Shown in pieces: positions 1 through 12,740 of a DNA stretch of 64,000 nucleotides. The DNA is from Hyaloperonospora brassicae (Eukaryota; Oomycota; Peronosporomycetes; Peronosporales; Peronosporaceae). The position numbers and the translations under genes were made by a program. The DNA lies in assembly GCA_947650285.1 (NCBI GenBank), contig CANTFL010001466.1, forward strand, positions 124,001 through 188,000. Reading direction: 5' to 3'. Positions within the stretch are counted from its first letter, which is position 1; every line of letters starts with the position of its first letter. Below the pieces are notes generated by a model, which saw only the letters and a program-made list of their open reading frames with translations, was not told the origin of the DNA and did no database searches.

Positions 1-71
1 GCACTTTGGCGCAGAGGAAGCGTGTTGGGCTCATAACCCAAAGGTCGTTGGATCGAGACCAACAAGTGCTA
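1..71 (+). tRNA. Initiator tRNA-Met (anticodon CAT), first base outside window
   Basis: Cloverleaf can be drawn by eye. The acceptor stem pairs GCACTT with AAGTGC, and the missing first A (seen in the second copy at 574) would pair with T70. The anticodon stem is TTGGG/CCCAA with loop CTCATAA, CAT at 32-34. The T-arm is GTTGG/CCAAC with loop ATCGAGA. The A1:U72 pair and A at positions 54 and 60 of the T-loop are hallmarks of eukaryotic initiator, not elongator, tRNA-Met. There is no intron. No run of four or more T follows in the unit, so the usual Pol III terminator is not evident. Confidence 0.93.
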
Positions 72-573
72 TCCTTATCTGCCGACCTGCTATGTCGCTC
101 TTCTCGCTACTGGTGCACACCTACATAGTGCTTTCTGATGATGCATGTGGGCTCACGTGCATCCAAATCACTACAGCAGCAATACACGTGCCGATTTACA
201 GCCTGATCGAAAAGTCACTCCGAGGTCGGGTCCCGTTACATACAATCGAGCGTGCAGATACCACTATCGTATCAGTAGTACTTTATACTGTCGAAGCTTG
301 TATACAGTGATCCAAGCTGTTGATGGCGGGTGTTTCAGTGCTATATGTGAACACCTTCGTATCACGTTATGTGTGGAGAGCATCGAGGCCACGTGATGGT
401 GAAGGCACTCATATGACTTGATAGCTCAAGCGGCGATCTCTGTTGCAACGGGTCGTCTGTCGAAGGCGGGAATGGCAGATCTATACATAAGGCGTCTGTG
501 CACATCATTGACGCGTGAGGTTGTTGTGTTTGTATGTATTTTGTGTGTGAATGTGATGTGTGCCACTCGAGCT

Positions 574-645
574 AGCACTTTGGCGCAGAGGAAGCGTGTT
601 GGGCTCATAACCCAAAGGTCGTTGGATCGAGACCAACAAGTGCTA
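574..645 (+). tRNA. Initiator tRNA-Met (anticodon CAT), complete copy
   Basis: Second, identical and complete copy of the initiator tRNA-Met gene. Acceptor stem AGCACTT (574-580) pairs with AAGTGCT (638-644), discriminator A at 645, anticodon CAT at 606-608, T-loop ATCGAGA. It is repeated at the 574-bp period of the surrounding tandem unit. Its 3' end (with CCA) is complementary to the primer-binding sites of all three Ty3/gypsy elements further right in the window. Confidence 0.95.
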
Positions 646-1100
646 TCCTTATCTGCCGACCTGCTATGTCGCTCTTCTCGCTACTGGTGCACACCTACAT
701 AGTGCTTTCTGATGATGCATGTGGGCTCACGTGCATCCAAATCACTACAGCAGCAATACACGTGCCGATTTACAGCCTGATCGAAAAGTCACTCCGAGGT
801 CGGGTCCCGTTACATACAATCGAGCGTGCAGATACCACTATCGTATCAGTAGTACTTTATACTGTCGAAGCTTGTATACAGTGATCCAAGCTGTTGATGG
901 CGGGTGTTTCAGTGCTATATGTGAACACCTTCGTATCACGTTATGTGTGGAGAGCATCGAGGCCACGTGATGGTGAAGGCACTCATATGACTTGATAGCT
1001 CAAGCGGCGATCTCTGTTGCAACGGGTCGTCTGTCGAAGGCGGGAATGGCAGATCTATACATAAGGCGTCTGTGCACATCATTGACGCGTGAGGTTTTTA

Positions 1101-4100
1101 ACATGTTGCAGACGACAATATTTGTATCTTACATGAACCCATGACCTACAGCTAATTTGAACATCACAAAATAGAAAATGCGCTTGTATTAGCGTGAGCG
1201 TATTGATAGAATTGATATTACGCTTCATTTCTTTTGACAAACGGACAAACGAAGAGTGCAGATTTGCCGTATCTGCTACGTAAGTCTGCCGACTATGCGA
1301 CAAAGTATTCGCATGCGAAATGCGGTCATAACAAGCGGCTAAGCATCGAGAAGAATTTCTTGTTGTTGCTCTTGAGTGATGAAGTTTATGGCGAACCGAC
1401 AAAGCAGAAGCACATTATTGCAGTCATTTTGCAAGAAGAGATAGATGCGTTGACTGATTCAGTGTGGACCTTTACGTGCGTCCTTATGTCGTCTCGACAG
1501 TACGTACCTTCAACTAACTTGTTTAGCTCCAATAAAATCCTACCAGGCATTCTTATGACAACGCTATGCAAAAAAGAGTTGTGCATATCAGTGAAGAGAC
1601 AGCACATTGTTTTAATCGTCGCTTTGCGATCCTGTGATGTGTGCTTATGACTGACTTCGGGAGTAGTGTGACGACAAGTAAACTAAGGCAGCAAGAGGTG
1701 ACTGTTTACGGGAAAGCTGACATGAACGTGCTGTTGCAAGAAGTCGTGACCCATTTGCAACAATTTGAAGCCCCAGACTATCTCTATGGACGAGATGCTT
1801 GGATAGTAGCCCCATGATCAAGAGGCGTTGGAATCGACCAATTTAGCCTGGTCTATGATAGCATATAACGTCAAGACGACCAACCGTACACTATTTTGAT
1901 ACAACGAGTGCAGATCTTTGACATATTGCAGACGACAATCTTTGTATCTTACATGAACCCATGACCTACAGCTAATTTGAACATCACAAAATAGAAAATG
2001 CGCTTGTATTAGCGTGAGTGTATTGATAGAATTGATATTACGCTTCATTTCTTTTGACAAACGGACAAACGAAGAATGCAGATTTGCCGTATCTGCTACG
2101 TAAGTCTGCCGACTATGCGACAAAGTATTCGAATGCGAAATGCGGTCATAACAAGCGGCGAAGCATCGAGAAGAATTTCTTGTTGTTGCTCTTGAGTGAT
2201 GAAGTTTATGGCGAACCGACAAAGCAGAAGCACATTATTTCAGTCATTTTGCAAGAAGAGATAGATGCGTTGACTGATTCAGTGTGGCCCTTTACGTGCG
2301 TCCTTATGTCGTCTCGACAGTACGTACCTTCAACTAACTTGTTTAGCTCCAATAAAATCCTACCAGGCATTCTTATGGCAACGCTATGCAAAAAAGAGTT
2401 GTGCATATCAGTGAAGAGACAGCACATTGTTTTAATCGTCGCTTTGCGATCCTGTGATGTGTGCTTATGACTGACTTCGGGAGTAGTGTGACGACAAGTA
2501 AACTAAGGCAGCAAGAGGTGACTGTTTACGGGAAAGCTGACATGAACGTGCTGTTGCAAGAAGTCGTGACCCATTTGCAACAATTTGAAGCCCCAGACTA
2601 TCTCTATGGACGAGATGCTTGGATAGTAGCCCCATGATCAAGAGGCGTTGGAATCGACCAATTTAGCCTGGTCTATGATAGCATATAACGTCAAGACGAC
2701 CAACCGTACACTATTTTGATACAACGAGTGTAGATCTTTGACATATTGCAGACGACAATATTTGTATCTTACATGAACCCATGACCTACAGCTAATTTGA
2801 ACATCACAAAATAGAAAATGCGCTTGTATTAGCGTGAGCGTATTGATAGAATTGATATTACGCTTCATTTCTTTTGACAAACGGACAAACGAAGAATGCA
2901 GATTTGTCGTATCTGCTACGTAAGTCTGCCGACCATGCGACAAAGTATTCGCATGCGAAATGCGGTCATAACAAGCGGCGAAGCATCGAGAAGAATTTCT
3001 TGTTGTTGCTCTTGAGTGATGAAGTTTATGGCGAACCGACAAAGCAGAAGCACATTATTTCAGTCATTTTGCAAGAAGAGATAGATGCGTTGACTGATTC
3101 AGTGTGGCCCTTTACGTGCGTCCTTATGTCGTCTCGACAGTACGTACCTTCAACTAACTTGTTTAGCTCCAATAAAATCCTACCAGGCATTCTTATGACA
3201 ACGCTATGCAAAAAAGAGTTGTGCATATCAGTGAAGAGACAGCACATTGTTTTAATCGTCGCTTTGCGATCCTGTGATGTGTGCTTATGACTGACTTCGG
3301 GAGTAGTGTGACGACAAGTAAACTAAGGCAGCAAGAGGTGACTGTTTACGGGAAAGCTGACATGAACGTGCTGTTGCAAGAAGTCGTGACCCATTTGCAA
3401 CAATTTGAAGCCCCAGACTATCTCTATGGACGAGATGCTTGGATAGTAGCCCCATGATCAAGAGGCGTTGGAATCGACCAATTTAGCCTGGTCTATGATA
3501 GCATATAACGTCAAGACGACCAACCGTACACTATTTTGATACAACGAGTGCAGATCTTTGACATATTGCAGACGACAATCTTTGTATCTTACATGAACCC
3601 ATGACCTACAGCTAATTTGAACATCACAAAATAGAAAATGCGCTTGTATTAGCGTGAGTGTATTGATAGAATTGATATTACGCTTCATTTCTTTTGACAA
3701 ACGGACAAACGAAGAATGCAGATTTGCCGTATCTGCTACGTAAGTCTGCCGACTATGCGACAAAGTATTCGCATGCGAAATGCGGTCATAACAAGCGGCG
3801 AAGCATCGAGAAGAATTTCTTGTTGTTGCTCTTGAGTGATGAAGTTTATGGCGAACCGACAAAGCAGAAGCACATTATTTCAGTCATTTTGCAAGAAGAG
3901 ATAGATGCGTTGACTGATTCAGTGTGGACCTTTACGTGCGTCCTTATGTCGTCTCGACAGTACGTACCTTCAACTAACTTGTTTAGCTCCAATAAAATCC
4001 TACCAGGCATTCTTATGACAACGCTATGCAAAAAAGAGTTGTGCATATCAGTGAAGAGACAGCACATTGTTTTAATCGTCGCTTTGCGATCCTGTGATGT

Positions 4101-7100
4101 GTGCTTATGACTGACTTCGGGAGTAGTGTGACGACAAGTAAACTAAGGCAGCAAGAGGTGACTGTTTACGGGAAAGCTGACATGAACGTGCTGTTGCAAG
4201 AAGTCGTGACCCATTTGCAACAATTTGAAGCCCCAGACTATCTCTATGGACGAGATGCTTGGATAGTAGCCCCATGATCAAGAGGCGTTGAAATCGACCA
4301 ATTTAGCCTGGTCTATGATAGCATATAACGTCAAGACGACCAACCGTACACTATTTTGATACAACGAGTGTAGATCTTTGACATATTGCAGACGACAATC
4401 TTTGTATCTTACATGAACCCATGACCTACAGCTAATTTGAACATCACAAAATAGAAAATGCGCTTGTATTAGCGTGAGCGTATTGATAGAATTGATATTA
4501 CGCTTCATTTCTTTTGACAAACGGACAAACGAAGAATGCAGATTTGCCGTATCTGCTACGTAAGTCTGCCGACCATGCGACAAAGTATTCGCATGCGAAA
4601 TGCGGTCATAACAAGCGGCTAAGCATCGAGAAGAATTTCTTGTTGTTGCTCTTGAGTGATGAAGTTTATGGCGAACCGACAAAGCAGAAGCACATTATTT
4701 CAGTCATTTTGCAAGAAGAGATAGATGCGTTGACTGATTCAGTGTGGCCCTTTACGTGCGTCCTTATGTCGTCTCGACAGTACGTACCTTCAACTAACTT
4801 GTTTAGCTCCAATAAAATCCTACCAGGCATTCTTATGACAACGCTATGCAAAAAAGAGTTGTGCATATCAGTGAAGAGACAGCACATTGTTTTAATCGTC
4901 GCTTTGCGATCCTGTGATGTGTGCTTATGACTGACTTCGGGAGTAGTGTGACGACAAGTAAACTAAGGCAGCAAGAGGTGACTGTTTACGGGAAAGCTGA
5001 CATGAACGTGCTGTTGCAAGAAGTCGTGACCCATTTGCAACAATTTGAAGCCCCAGACTATCTCTATGGACGAGATGCTTGGATAGTAGCCCCATGATCA
5101 AGAGGCGTTGGAATCGACCAATTTAGCCTGGTCTATGATAGCATATAACGTCAAGACGACCAACCGTACACTATTTTGATACAACGAGTGCAGATCTTTG
5201 ACATATTGCAGACGACAATCTTTGTATCTTACATGAACCCATGACCTACAGCTAATTTGAACATCACAAAATAGAAAATGCGCTTGTATTAGCGTGAGTG
5301 TATTGATAGAATTGATATTACGCTTCATTTCTTTTGACAAACGGACAAACGAAGAATGCAGATTTGCCGTATCTGCTACGTAAGTCTGCCGACCATGCGA
5401 CAAAGTATTCGCATGCGAAATGCGGTCATAACAAGCGGCTAAGCATCGAGAAGAATTTCTTGTTGTTGCTCTTGAGTGATGAAGTTTATGGCGAACCGAC
5501 AAAGCAGAAGCACATTATTTCAGTCATTTTGCAAGAAGAGATAGATGCGTTGACTGATTCAGTGTGGCCCTTTACGTGCGTCCTTATGTCGTCTCGACAG
5601 TACGTACCTTCAACTAACTTGTTTAGCTCCAATAAAATCCTACCAGGCATTCTTATGACAACGCTATGCAAAAAAGAGTTGTGCATATCAGTGAAGAGAC
5701 AGCACATTGTTTTAATCGTCGCTTTGCGATCCTGTGATGTGTGCTTATCACTGACTTCGGGAGTAGTGTGACGACAAGTAAACTAAGGCAGCAAGAGGTG
5801 ACTGTTTACGGGAAAGCTGACATGAACGTGCTGTTGCAAGAAGTCGTGACCCATTTGCAACAATTTGAAGCCCCAGACTATCTCTATGGACGAGATGCTT
5901 GGATAGTAGCCCCATGATCAAGAGGCGTTGGAATCGACCAATTTAGCCTGGTCTATGATAGCATATAACGTCAAGACGACCAACCGTACACTATTTTGAT
6001 ACAACGAGTGTAGATCTTTGACATGTTGCAGACGACAATCTTTGTATCTTACATGAACCCATGACCTACAGCTAATTTGAACATCACAAAATAGAAAATG
6101 CGCTTGTATTAGCGTGAGTGTATTGATAGAATTGATATTACGCTTCATTTCTTTTGACAAACGGACAAACGAAGAATGCAGATTTGCCGTATCTGCTACG
6201 TAAGTCTGCCGACCATGCGACAAAGTATTCGCATGCGAAATGCGGTCATAACAAGCGGCTAAGCATCGAGAAGAATTTCTTGTTGTTGCTCTTGAGTGAT
6301 GAAGTTTATGGCGAATCGACAAAGCAGAAGCACATTATTTCAGTCATTTTGCAAGAAGAGATAGATGCGTTGACTGATTCAGTGTGGACCTTTACGTGCG
6401 TCCTTATGTCGTCTCGACAGTACGTACCTTCAACTAACTTGTTTAGCTCCAATAAAATCCTACCAGGCATTCTTATGACAACGCTATGCAAAAAAGAGTT
6501 GTGCATATCAGTGAAGAGACAGCACATTGTTTTAATCGTCGCTTTGCGATCCTGTGATGTGTGCTTATGACTGACTTCGGGAGTAGTGTGACGACAAGTA
6601 AACTAAGGCAGCAAGAGGTGACTGTTTACGGGAAAGCTGACATGAACGTGCTGTTGCAAGAAGTCGTGACCCATTTGCAACAATTTGAAGCCCCAGACTA
6701 TCTCTATGGACGAGATGCTTGGATAGTAGCCCCATGATCAAGAGGCGTTGGAATCGACCAATTTAGCCTGGTCTATGATAGCATATAACGTCAAGACGAC
6801 CAACCGTACACTATTTTGATACAACGAGTGTAGATCTTTGACATATTGCAGACGACAATCTTTGTATCTTACATGAACCCATGACCTACAGCTAATTTGA
6901 ACATCACAAAATAGAAAATGCGCTTGTATTAGCGTGAGTGTATTGATAGAATTGATATTACGCTTCATTTCTTTTGACAAACGGACAAACGAAGAATGCA
7001 GATTTGCCGTATCTGCTACGTAAGTCTGCCGACCATGCGACAAAGTATTCGCATGCGAAATGCGGTCATAACAAGCGGCTAAGCATCGAGAAGAATTTCT

Positions 7101-9127
7101 TGTTGTTGCTCTTGAGTGATGAAGTTTATGGCGAACCGACAAAGCAGAAGCACATTATTTCAGTCATTTTGCAAGAAGAGATAGATGCGTTGACTGATTC
7201 AGTGTGGACCTTTACGTGCGTCCTTATGTCGTCTCGACAGTACGTACCTTCAACTAACTTGTTTAGCTTCAATAAAATCCTACCAGGCATTCTTATGACA
7301 ACGCTATGCAAAAAAGAGTTGTGCATATCAGTGAAGAGACAGCACATTGTTTTAATCGTCGCTTTGCGATCCTGTGATGTGTGCTTATCACTGACTTCGG
7401 GAGTAGTGTGACGACAAGTAAACTAAGGCAGCAAGAGGTGACTGTTTACGGGAAAGCTGACATGAACGTGCTGTTGCAAGAAGTCGTGACCCATTTGCAA
7501 CAATTTGAAGCCCCAGACTATCTCTATGGACGAGATGCTTGGATAGTAGCCCCATGATCAAGAGGCGTTGGAATCGACCAATTTAGCCTGGTCTATGATA
7601 GCATATAACGTCAAGACGACCAACCGTACACTATTTTGATACGACGAGTGTAGATCTTTGACATGTTGCAGACGACAATCTTTGTATCTTACATGAACCC
7701 ATGACCTACAGCTAATTTGAACATCACAAAATAGAAAATGCGCTTGTATTAGCGTGAGTGTATTGATAGAATTGATATTACGCTTCATTTCTTTTGACAA
7801 ACGGACAAACGAAGAATGCAGATTTGCCGTATCTGCTACGTAAGTCTGCCGACCATGCGACAAAGTATTCGCATGCGAAATGCGGTCATAACAAGCGGCT
7901 AAGCATCGAGAAGAATTTCTTGTTGTTGCTCTTGAGTGATGAAGTTTATGGAGAATCGACAAAGCAGAAGCACATTATTGCAGTCATTTTGCAAGAAGAG
8001 ATAGATGCGTTGACTGATTCAGTGTGGACCTTTACGTGCGTCCTTATGTCGTCTCGACAGTACGTACCTTCAACTAACTTGTTTAGCTCCAATAAAATCC
8101 TACCAGGCATTCTTATGACAACGCTATGTAAAAAAGAGTTGTGCATATCAGTGAAGAGACAGCACATTGTTTTAATCGTCGCTTTGCGATCCTGTGATGT
8201 GTGCTTATCACTGACTTCGGGAGTAGTGTGACGACAAGTAAACTAAGGCAGCAAGAGGTGACTGTTTACGGGAAAGCTGACATGAACGTGCTGTTGCAAG
8301 AAGTCGTGACCCATTTGCAACAATTTGAAGCCCCAGACTATCTCTATGGACGAGATGCTTGGATAGTAGCCCCATGATCAAGAGGCGTTGGAATCGACCA
8401 ATTTAGCCTGGTCTATGATAGCATATAACGTCAAGACGACCAACCGTACACTATTTTGATACGACGAGTGTAGATCTTTGACATGTTGCAGACGACAATC
8501 TTTGTATCTTACATGAACCCATGACCTACAGCTAATTTGAACATCACAAAATAGAAAATGCGCTTGTATTAGCGTGAGTGTATTGATAGAATTGATATTA
8601 CGCTTCATTTCTTTTGACAAACGGACAAACGAAGAATGCAGATTTGCCGTATCTGCTACGTAAGTCTGCCGACCATGCGACAAAGTATTCGCATGCGAAA
8701 TGCGGTCATAACAAGCGGCTAAGCATCGAGAAGAATTTCTTGTTGTTGCTCTTGAGTGATGAAGTTTATGGCGAACCGACAAAGCAGAAGCACATTATTT
8801 CAGTCATTTTGCAAGAAGAGATAGATGCGTTGACTGATTCAGTGTGGACCTTTACGTGCGTCCTTATGTCGTCTCAACAGTACGTACCTTCAACTAACTT
8901 GTTTAGCTTCACTAAAATCCTACCAGGCATTCTTATGACAACGCTATGCAAAAAAGAGTTGTGCATATCAGTGAAGAGACAGCACATTGTTTTAATCGTC
9001 GCTTCGCGATCCTGTGATGTGTGCTTATGACTGACTTCGGGAGTAGTGTGACGACAAGTAAACTAAGGCAGCAAGAGGTGACTGTTTACGGGAAAGCTGA
9101 CATGAACGTGCTGTTGCAAGAAGTCGT
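1101..9127. repeat. 820-bp satellite, about 9.8 tandem copies
   Basis: The sequence repeats with an exact 820-bp period; for example the block starting TTGACAAACGG recurs at 1234, 2054, 2874, 3694, 4514, 5334, 6154, 6974, 7794 and 8614. Copies differ at about 22 sites. Neighbouring copies share variants (e.g. cggcgaag in copies 2-4, cggctaag in copies 5-10), and the rightmost copy has several private changes. This fits homogenisation by unequal exchange with relaxed edges. Each unit contains a 139-codon plus-strand frame opened by TTG and an overlapping minus-strand frame. In the long plus frame about 13 of 15 variable sites change the amino acid, so I do not call it a gene. Confidence 0.95.
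1647..1817 (+). other. 56-codon frame inside the satellite unit, invariant block
   Basis: An ATG-started 56-codon frame (MTDFGSSVTT... ending YGRDAWIVAP, then TGA) lies at the end of each satellite unit and recurs every 820 bp through the copy whose frame starts at 8207. I see no substitution among complete copies in about 180 bp starting just after its ATG, while the other 640 bp carry about 22 variable sites. In copies 6, 8 and 9 the ATG is changed to ATC (gtgcttatca), removing the start. Not recognised as any family. It may be a captured gene end or simply a DNA-level conserved block. Confidence 0.25.
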
Positions 9128-9732
9128 ATAGGATTTGCTTGTTTATAATTCTCACATACATAAAGTGATTAATCTATACAAAAAGATATGATAATACTAA
9201 ACAGCCGAGAATGCCCACCTCTTATAAATTGATGCAGCATTCGACCATAAATCTACGACGGAGTCGGTATTTTAGCTATACGGTCTTGTACACTTGTATA
9301 AATAACAGATAATACGCAATAGATCAAAACGCATACCATATTTGTTAATCTTGTGGTCCACTAGTTGTGTCTGGTACTATTATATCAGATTTTTTTATTA
9401 TATTTATCTATTTTGTGGCACATTTCAATCTGTGAGATAGTTGAAGATTCTTACAACCCTTCCATCTTTTCCCTATTTATCTTTGATGGATCAAGGCTGG
9501 CTTGATTCCATTACGACAGTCTGAATCATGCGACGACTTTTCCCCATCTCTTGTTCTACACGATGCCATCACACTGCTATAACCTGCGGTTTTTCTAACG
9601 AATTTCAAAAGCGAATGAAGTTTCAGTGAACCGAAAAAAATCGGCTCCATCCTACTTTGGTGTTGACCTCCCATCTTTGGCACGCTTCGAGACAAGGTTT
9701 CCCCGAAATCCGAGCAAAAGAATTCAGTTGCG
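9128..9732. other. Non-coding, AT-rich spacer
   Basis: Between the satellite and the 3' end of the transporter gene. AT-rich to about 9470. No open frame with coding character, no repeat or RNA recognised. Confidence 0.6.
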
Positions 9733-11674
9733 TCACACCATGTGAGTCGGGAAGTTCAGCAAGTCCGGCTGCAGGCGGCTCCATGCTTCGACAAGGCGCG
9801 CATGCTCTTCTGGATGCGAATAATGCAGTGCGGCAGGATCCTACTCCAGCGTAATGCAAAGCGAAATGTACGAGATTAGTCACAGCGTAATGGTAACATG
9901 TAATCCATGACAGCTGTCTAGCGTGTATCCGACCGGGGTATTCATATCAAAAGTACTTCGTCCATATCGCATTTTGCACAACGCCGGACAAACACAGATC
10001 AATGGGAAACGAACCTCGGCAAAGCACACAAACATTGTCGCGACGATGGAGTCCAGAATGGAAGACACGGTCATGCACATGGCAAAACCGATCGAAGCAC
10101 AAGCCACGAAGGCCAGAACCACGACGTTAAAGGTCTCTGCATATGTTCACAATCATAAGAAAAGCACGTAAGTAACAACGCGTCGTCCCATCAAACGACT
10201 TCATACCACGAAAACACGTACGACACTCGTTCGGGTGCTCGGCAAGTTCGTCTGGTGTGCATCGCAGCGCTATATACAGCCAGATCGATCCAATTACTCC
10301 GGACATGGTGCCTGTTATCATCAGAAGTCAAAAAAGGTCTGTTCAAAGAAGTTGATCCCATATATTTACGCCCACAACGTACCGGCAACCAGACAACCGA
10401 TTGCAAGGACACTCGAGATCAGTGAATCATTCAGTAAAGCTGTCCACCCACGATCCCGGAAAAGGTGCATTGTGTCTGTTCCAGCAAGCCAAAAGTCTTT
10501 TCCGTGCAACGCTACCTGGCAAAATGCGTACTTGTTGAAATACTGCATATTGCGCACGACCAGCTTTACCAGAAACTCCAGACACGCGTTGGCAGTGCCC
10601 TTGGCCCGTCGTCTCGGCGATGATAGCAAAAGCGTGTGCAATGCGCTCAGCGCAGCGACTACCAACGAGCCGACGCAGATCGAGCCGAGAGACGTTGTAA
10701 GCGCACGAGTCTGCGCCCGCTGAACTGTGTTAGCATCTTGAGAGCCGTACCACCACTCGCCAACGGCGCCAGCAGTGATGCAATGTACTACGTTTTTAGC
10801 AACCTGCATAAACCAGTAAAAGCTGTGATGATGATGGCACCACAAAATCGCGTCAGAAGGCGGCGGACACCCTTGGCACTACAACAAATACACACCTTAG
10901 CAGCAGAAAGAAAACACATGTGTTGCCAAACAAACTTGAATCGTGGAGATTGCCCACTGCCTTAGCAAGGACACCCACGACGGCTACACCCCATATAATG
11001 GCCCACACTCCCTGGGCCAGCAGAGCAATGTATGCCGACGTAATCACGCCAGGACACATCCTTAAGATGCGAGAGGCGGCTGTCAAGTTGCATGCAGCAA
11101 ACGCAATTGATCTTCGGGCAGACGCGTAGAACGTGATAATCATGAAGGCGAAGAATAGGTTGAGAAATCCGATAGCCTTGCCAGCCATGCCCGAGTCGTA
11201 GAAAGCTACGAACGATGCTGCAACAAAGGCAACAATGCCTCCTTTAAAGGTCCAAGATATCACGCGCTTGGCCTGAATCTGCAGCACCTGCAGCCACAAC
11301 GCCGATACGACGCCGCCAATGCAGGAGGTCGCCAAGAATAAAATAAAAATCTTGAGGCCGTGGGACGACTCGTCCTTGTGGTGCACGGTAAAGTAAAGAC
11401 TCGAGACGTTCGGTAGCCCATAATAGAGCTAAAGGAAAAAGCACGACAATAAAGAGGAACGAAGGCACTATCAGTATACCTTATTGCAAACATAAAAACA
11501 GCGCTAGTCTCTCGAGTAAGTACGGACCGCGATGAAGCCCACAAGTCCACAGTTGCCAGCAAAGGAAACTGAAAAGAGCAAGTCCTGGTGCTGACCGCGT
11601 CTCCCCACGACGGCCTGCCGCGGATCCTTTTCGAGCAGCAGCTCCTCGTCCGCTCGGTCAAGCTCCATGCGCAT
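9733..11674 (-). CDS. CTL/Pns1-type choline-transporter-like membrane protein
   Basis: Six exons read on the minus strand: 11674-11524, 11428-10896, 10822-10383, 10311-10207, 10136-10015, 9840-9733. Exons 2-6 join in one frame with GT-AG introns of 73, 71, 70 and 174 bp, giving about 435 residues plus about 50 from exon 1. Family signs: a multi-pass hydrophobic core, the stretch SFYWFMQVAKNVVH followed by AGAV, the block LEFLVKLVVRNMQYFNKYAF, then DSIVATMFVCFAE joined to DPAALHYSHPEEH and a short tail ending THMV. These match SLC44/Pns1 proteins, multi-pass membrane proteins of plasma membrane or organelles; substrate here is unproven. Start chosen at the first in-frame ATG of an acidic N-terminus (MRMELDRADEELLLE). 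The exon 1/exon 2 junction does not keep phase with the best donor (GTACTTACT), so that join is uncertain. Confidence 0.85.
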
Positions 11675-12205
11675 GCAGTGCGACGAAGAAAATGCCTTCT
11701 TGCGTCAGATTGGTCGAAATCAAGGCGATAACTCGACCAATCAGAACACAGCTCAATGATTTAAAGGCTCTACCCGTCACTTGCATGGCGCAAACTCATG
11801 CGCCACATGACGGGCGAAAGCGACAAATGGTACAATGGACGCACGTGATGCAAAGGTTGCGTACAGTGGATGGAAAGGATCCCATATAACATATCGGGGT
11901 TCCGTCGCTGCTGATGTGTCAAGGTAATGTATACAACTTGATTCAGGATCATGGTAAAGCGAAGTATACAGAAAACGCATGTTAGAACCTTGAGAGAAGG
12001 GATGATTGAGTCTTCTAGCACGTCGAGTCGAATTACTAGAAGCTGGTGAGGATGTTGCAATAACTCGACCATTCGAGCGCACTAACAGCCGTCTGTACTT
12101 GTCTGTTTGACATGGGGTTTGCATTTGCCGAACTTGAAGTAGACGGTCCCCAAACGATTATTCGACAAGTCGATCGCCTCATTGTCAGTATTGCACACTG
12201 CAAAG
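11675..12205. other. Intergenic, nothing recognised
   Basis: Upstream region of the transporter gene. Open frames here overlap on both strands without family resemblance. No promoter element could be assigned. Confidence 0.5.
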
Positions 12206-12740
12206 TTACGCTCTTATAATGTCTCCATTTTCTAGCGCTTGCACGATTGATTGTATGTCTTTCGTGATTAGCTTGACGACCATAAATTTGGTGCTGGCGA
12301 AGAATGGGTCGCCACGAAGTTGCAAGAGTACTTTGAGTCGTGGCAGTAGTCGTCGTGTGAGGCACATAAACGATGAACTTGCAAGTGTTCATAACATGTC
12401 TTTGCAGAAACTGGCGACTTCGCTTATTGCCTAGTACTATGCTGACATCCACCAACGCACCTTGGAGAAGTAAGTCACTTATATAGCACCATTCCTGAGT
12501 TAGGTGAGACCGCGATCATGCACGTACCCTCACTGGCCCCCAAAATGAAGGATCAACGGCTTCGATCAAAATTTGGCTGGATAGAAGATGTTCTTGGAAG
12601 CTTAATTAGCATAAAGGAACTTGGTATTGGCAACTTTGTATCGAATGCTCGCCTTCTTATAGCACTCGAGTCGAGAACAACCTTCGTCTCTATGTTTGAA
12701 GGCAGATAAACACAGTGCTTGTTCATAGAATTGTCTTGCG
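12206..12740 (-). pseudogene. Unrecognised gene remnant
   Basis: On the minus strand 12388-12209 is open for 60 codons with coding-like composition (LKVLLQLRGDPFFAS, then KDIQSIVQALENGD). An in-frame TGA lies just upstream at 12389-12391. A further coding-like piece (SNNRLGTVYFKFG) lies in the next segment near 12160. Different frames must be joined to continue upstream (e.g. LLQGALVDVSIVLGN near 12440). This looks like a decayed multi-exon gene. No family assigned. Confidence 0.3.

Larger units (their letters stand above)
1..1096. repeat. 574-bp tandem unit carrying tRNA-iMet (1.9 copies)
   Basis: Bases 1-522 and 575-1096 read the same, giving a 574-bp period. The second unit stops at 1096, where the sequence switches to the 820-bp satellite. 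The array very likely continues left of the window. Open frames of 72 and 83 codons recur in each copy, but only because the DNA is identical. Apart from the tRNA no feature is recognised in the unit. Confidence 0.9.

Noticed and set aside
92..970. 72- and 83-codon frames in the tRNA units
   Set aside because: Identical because the DNA is duplicated; overlapping frames, no motif, directly downstream of a tRNA.
1234..9030. Ten repeated 138-145-codon plus-strand frames and 134- and 73-codon minus-strand frames in the satellite, as a protein family
   Set aside because: The plus frame begins with TTG, not ATG. About 13 of 15 variable sites change the amino acid, and the overlapping minus frames fare no better. 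Openness is inherited from one unit and amplified.
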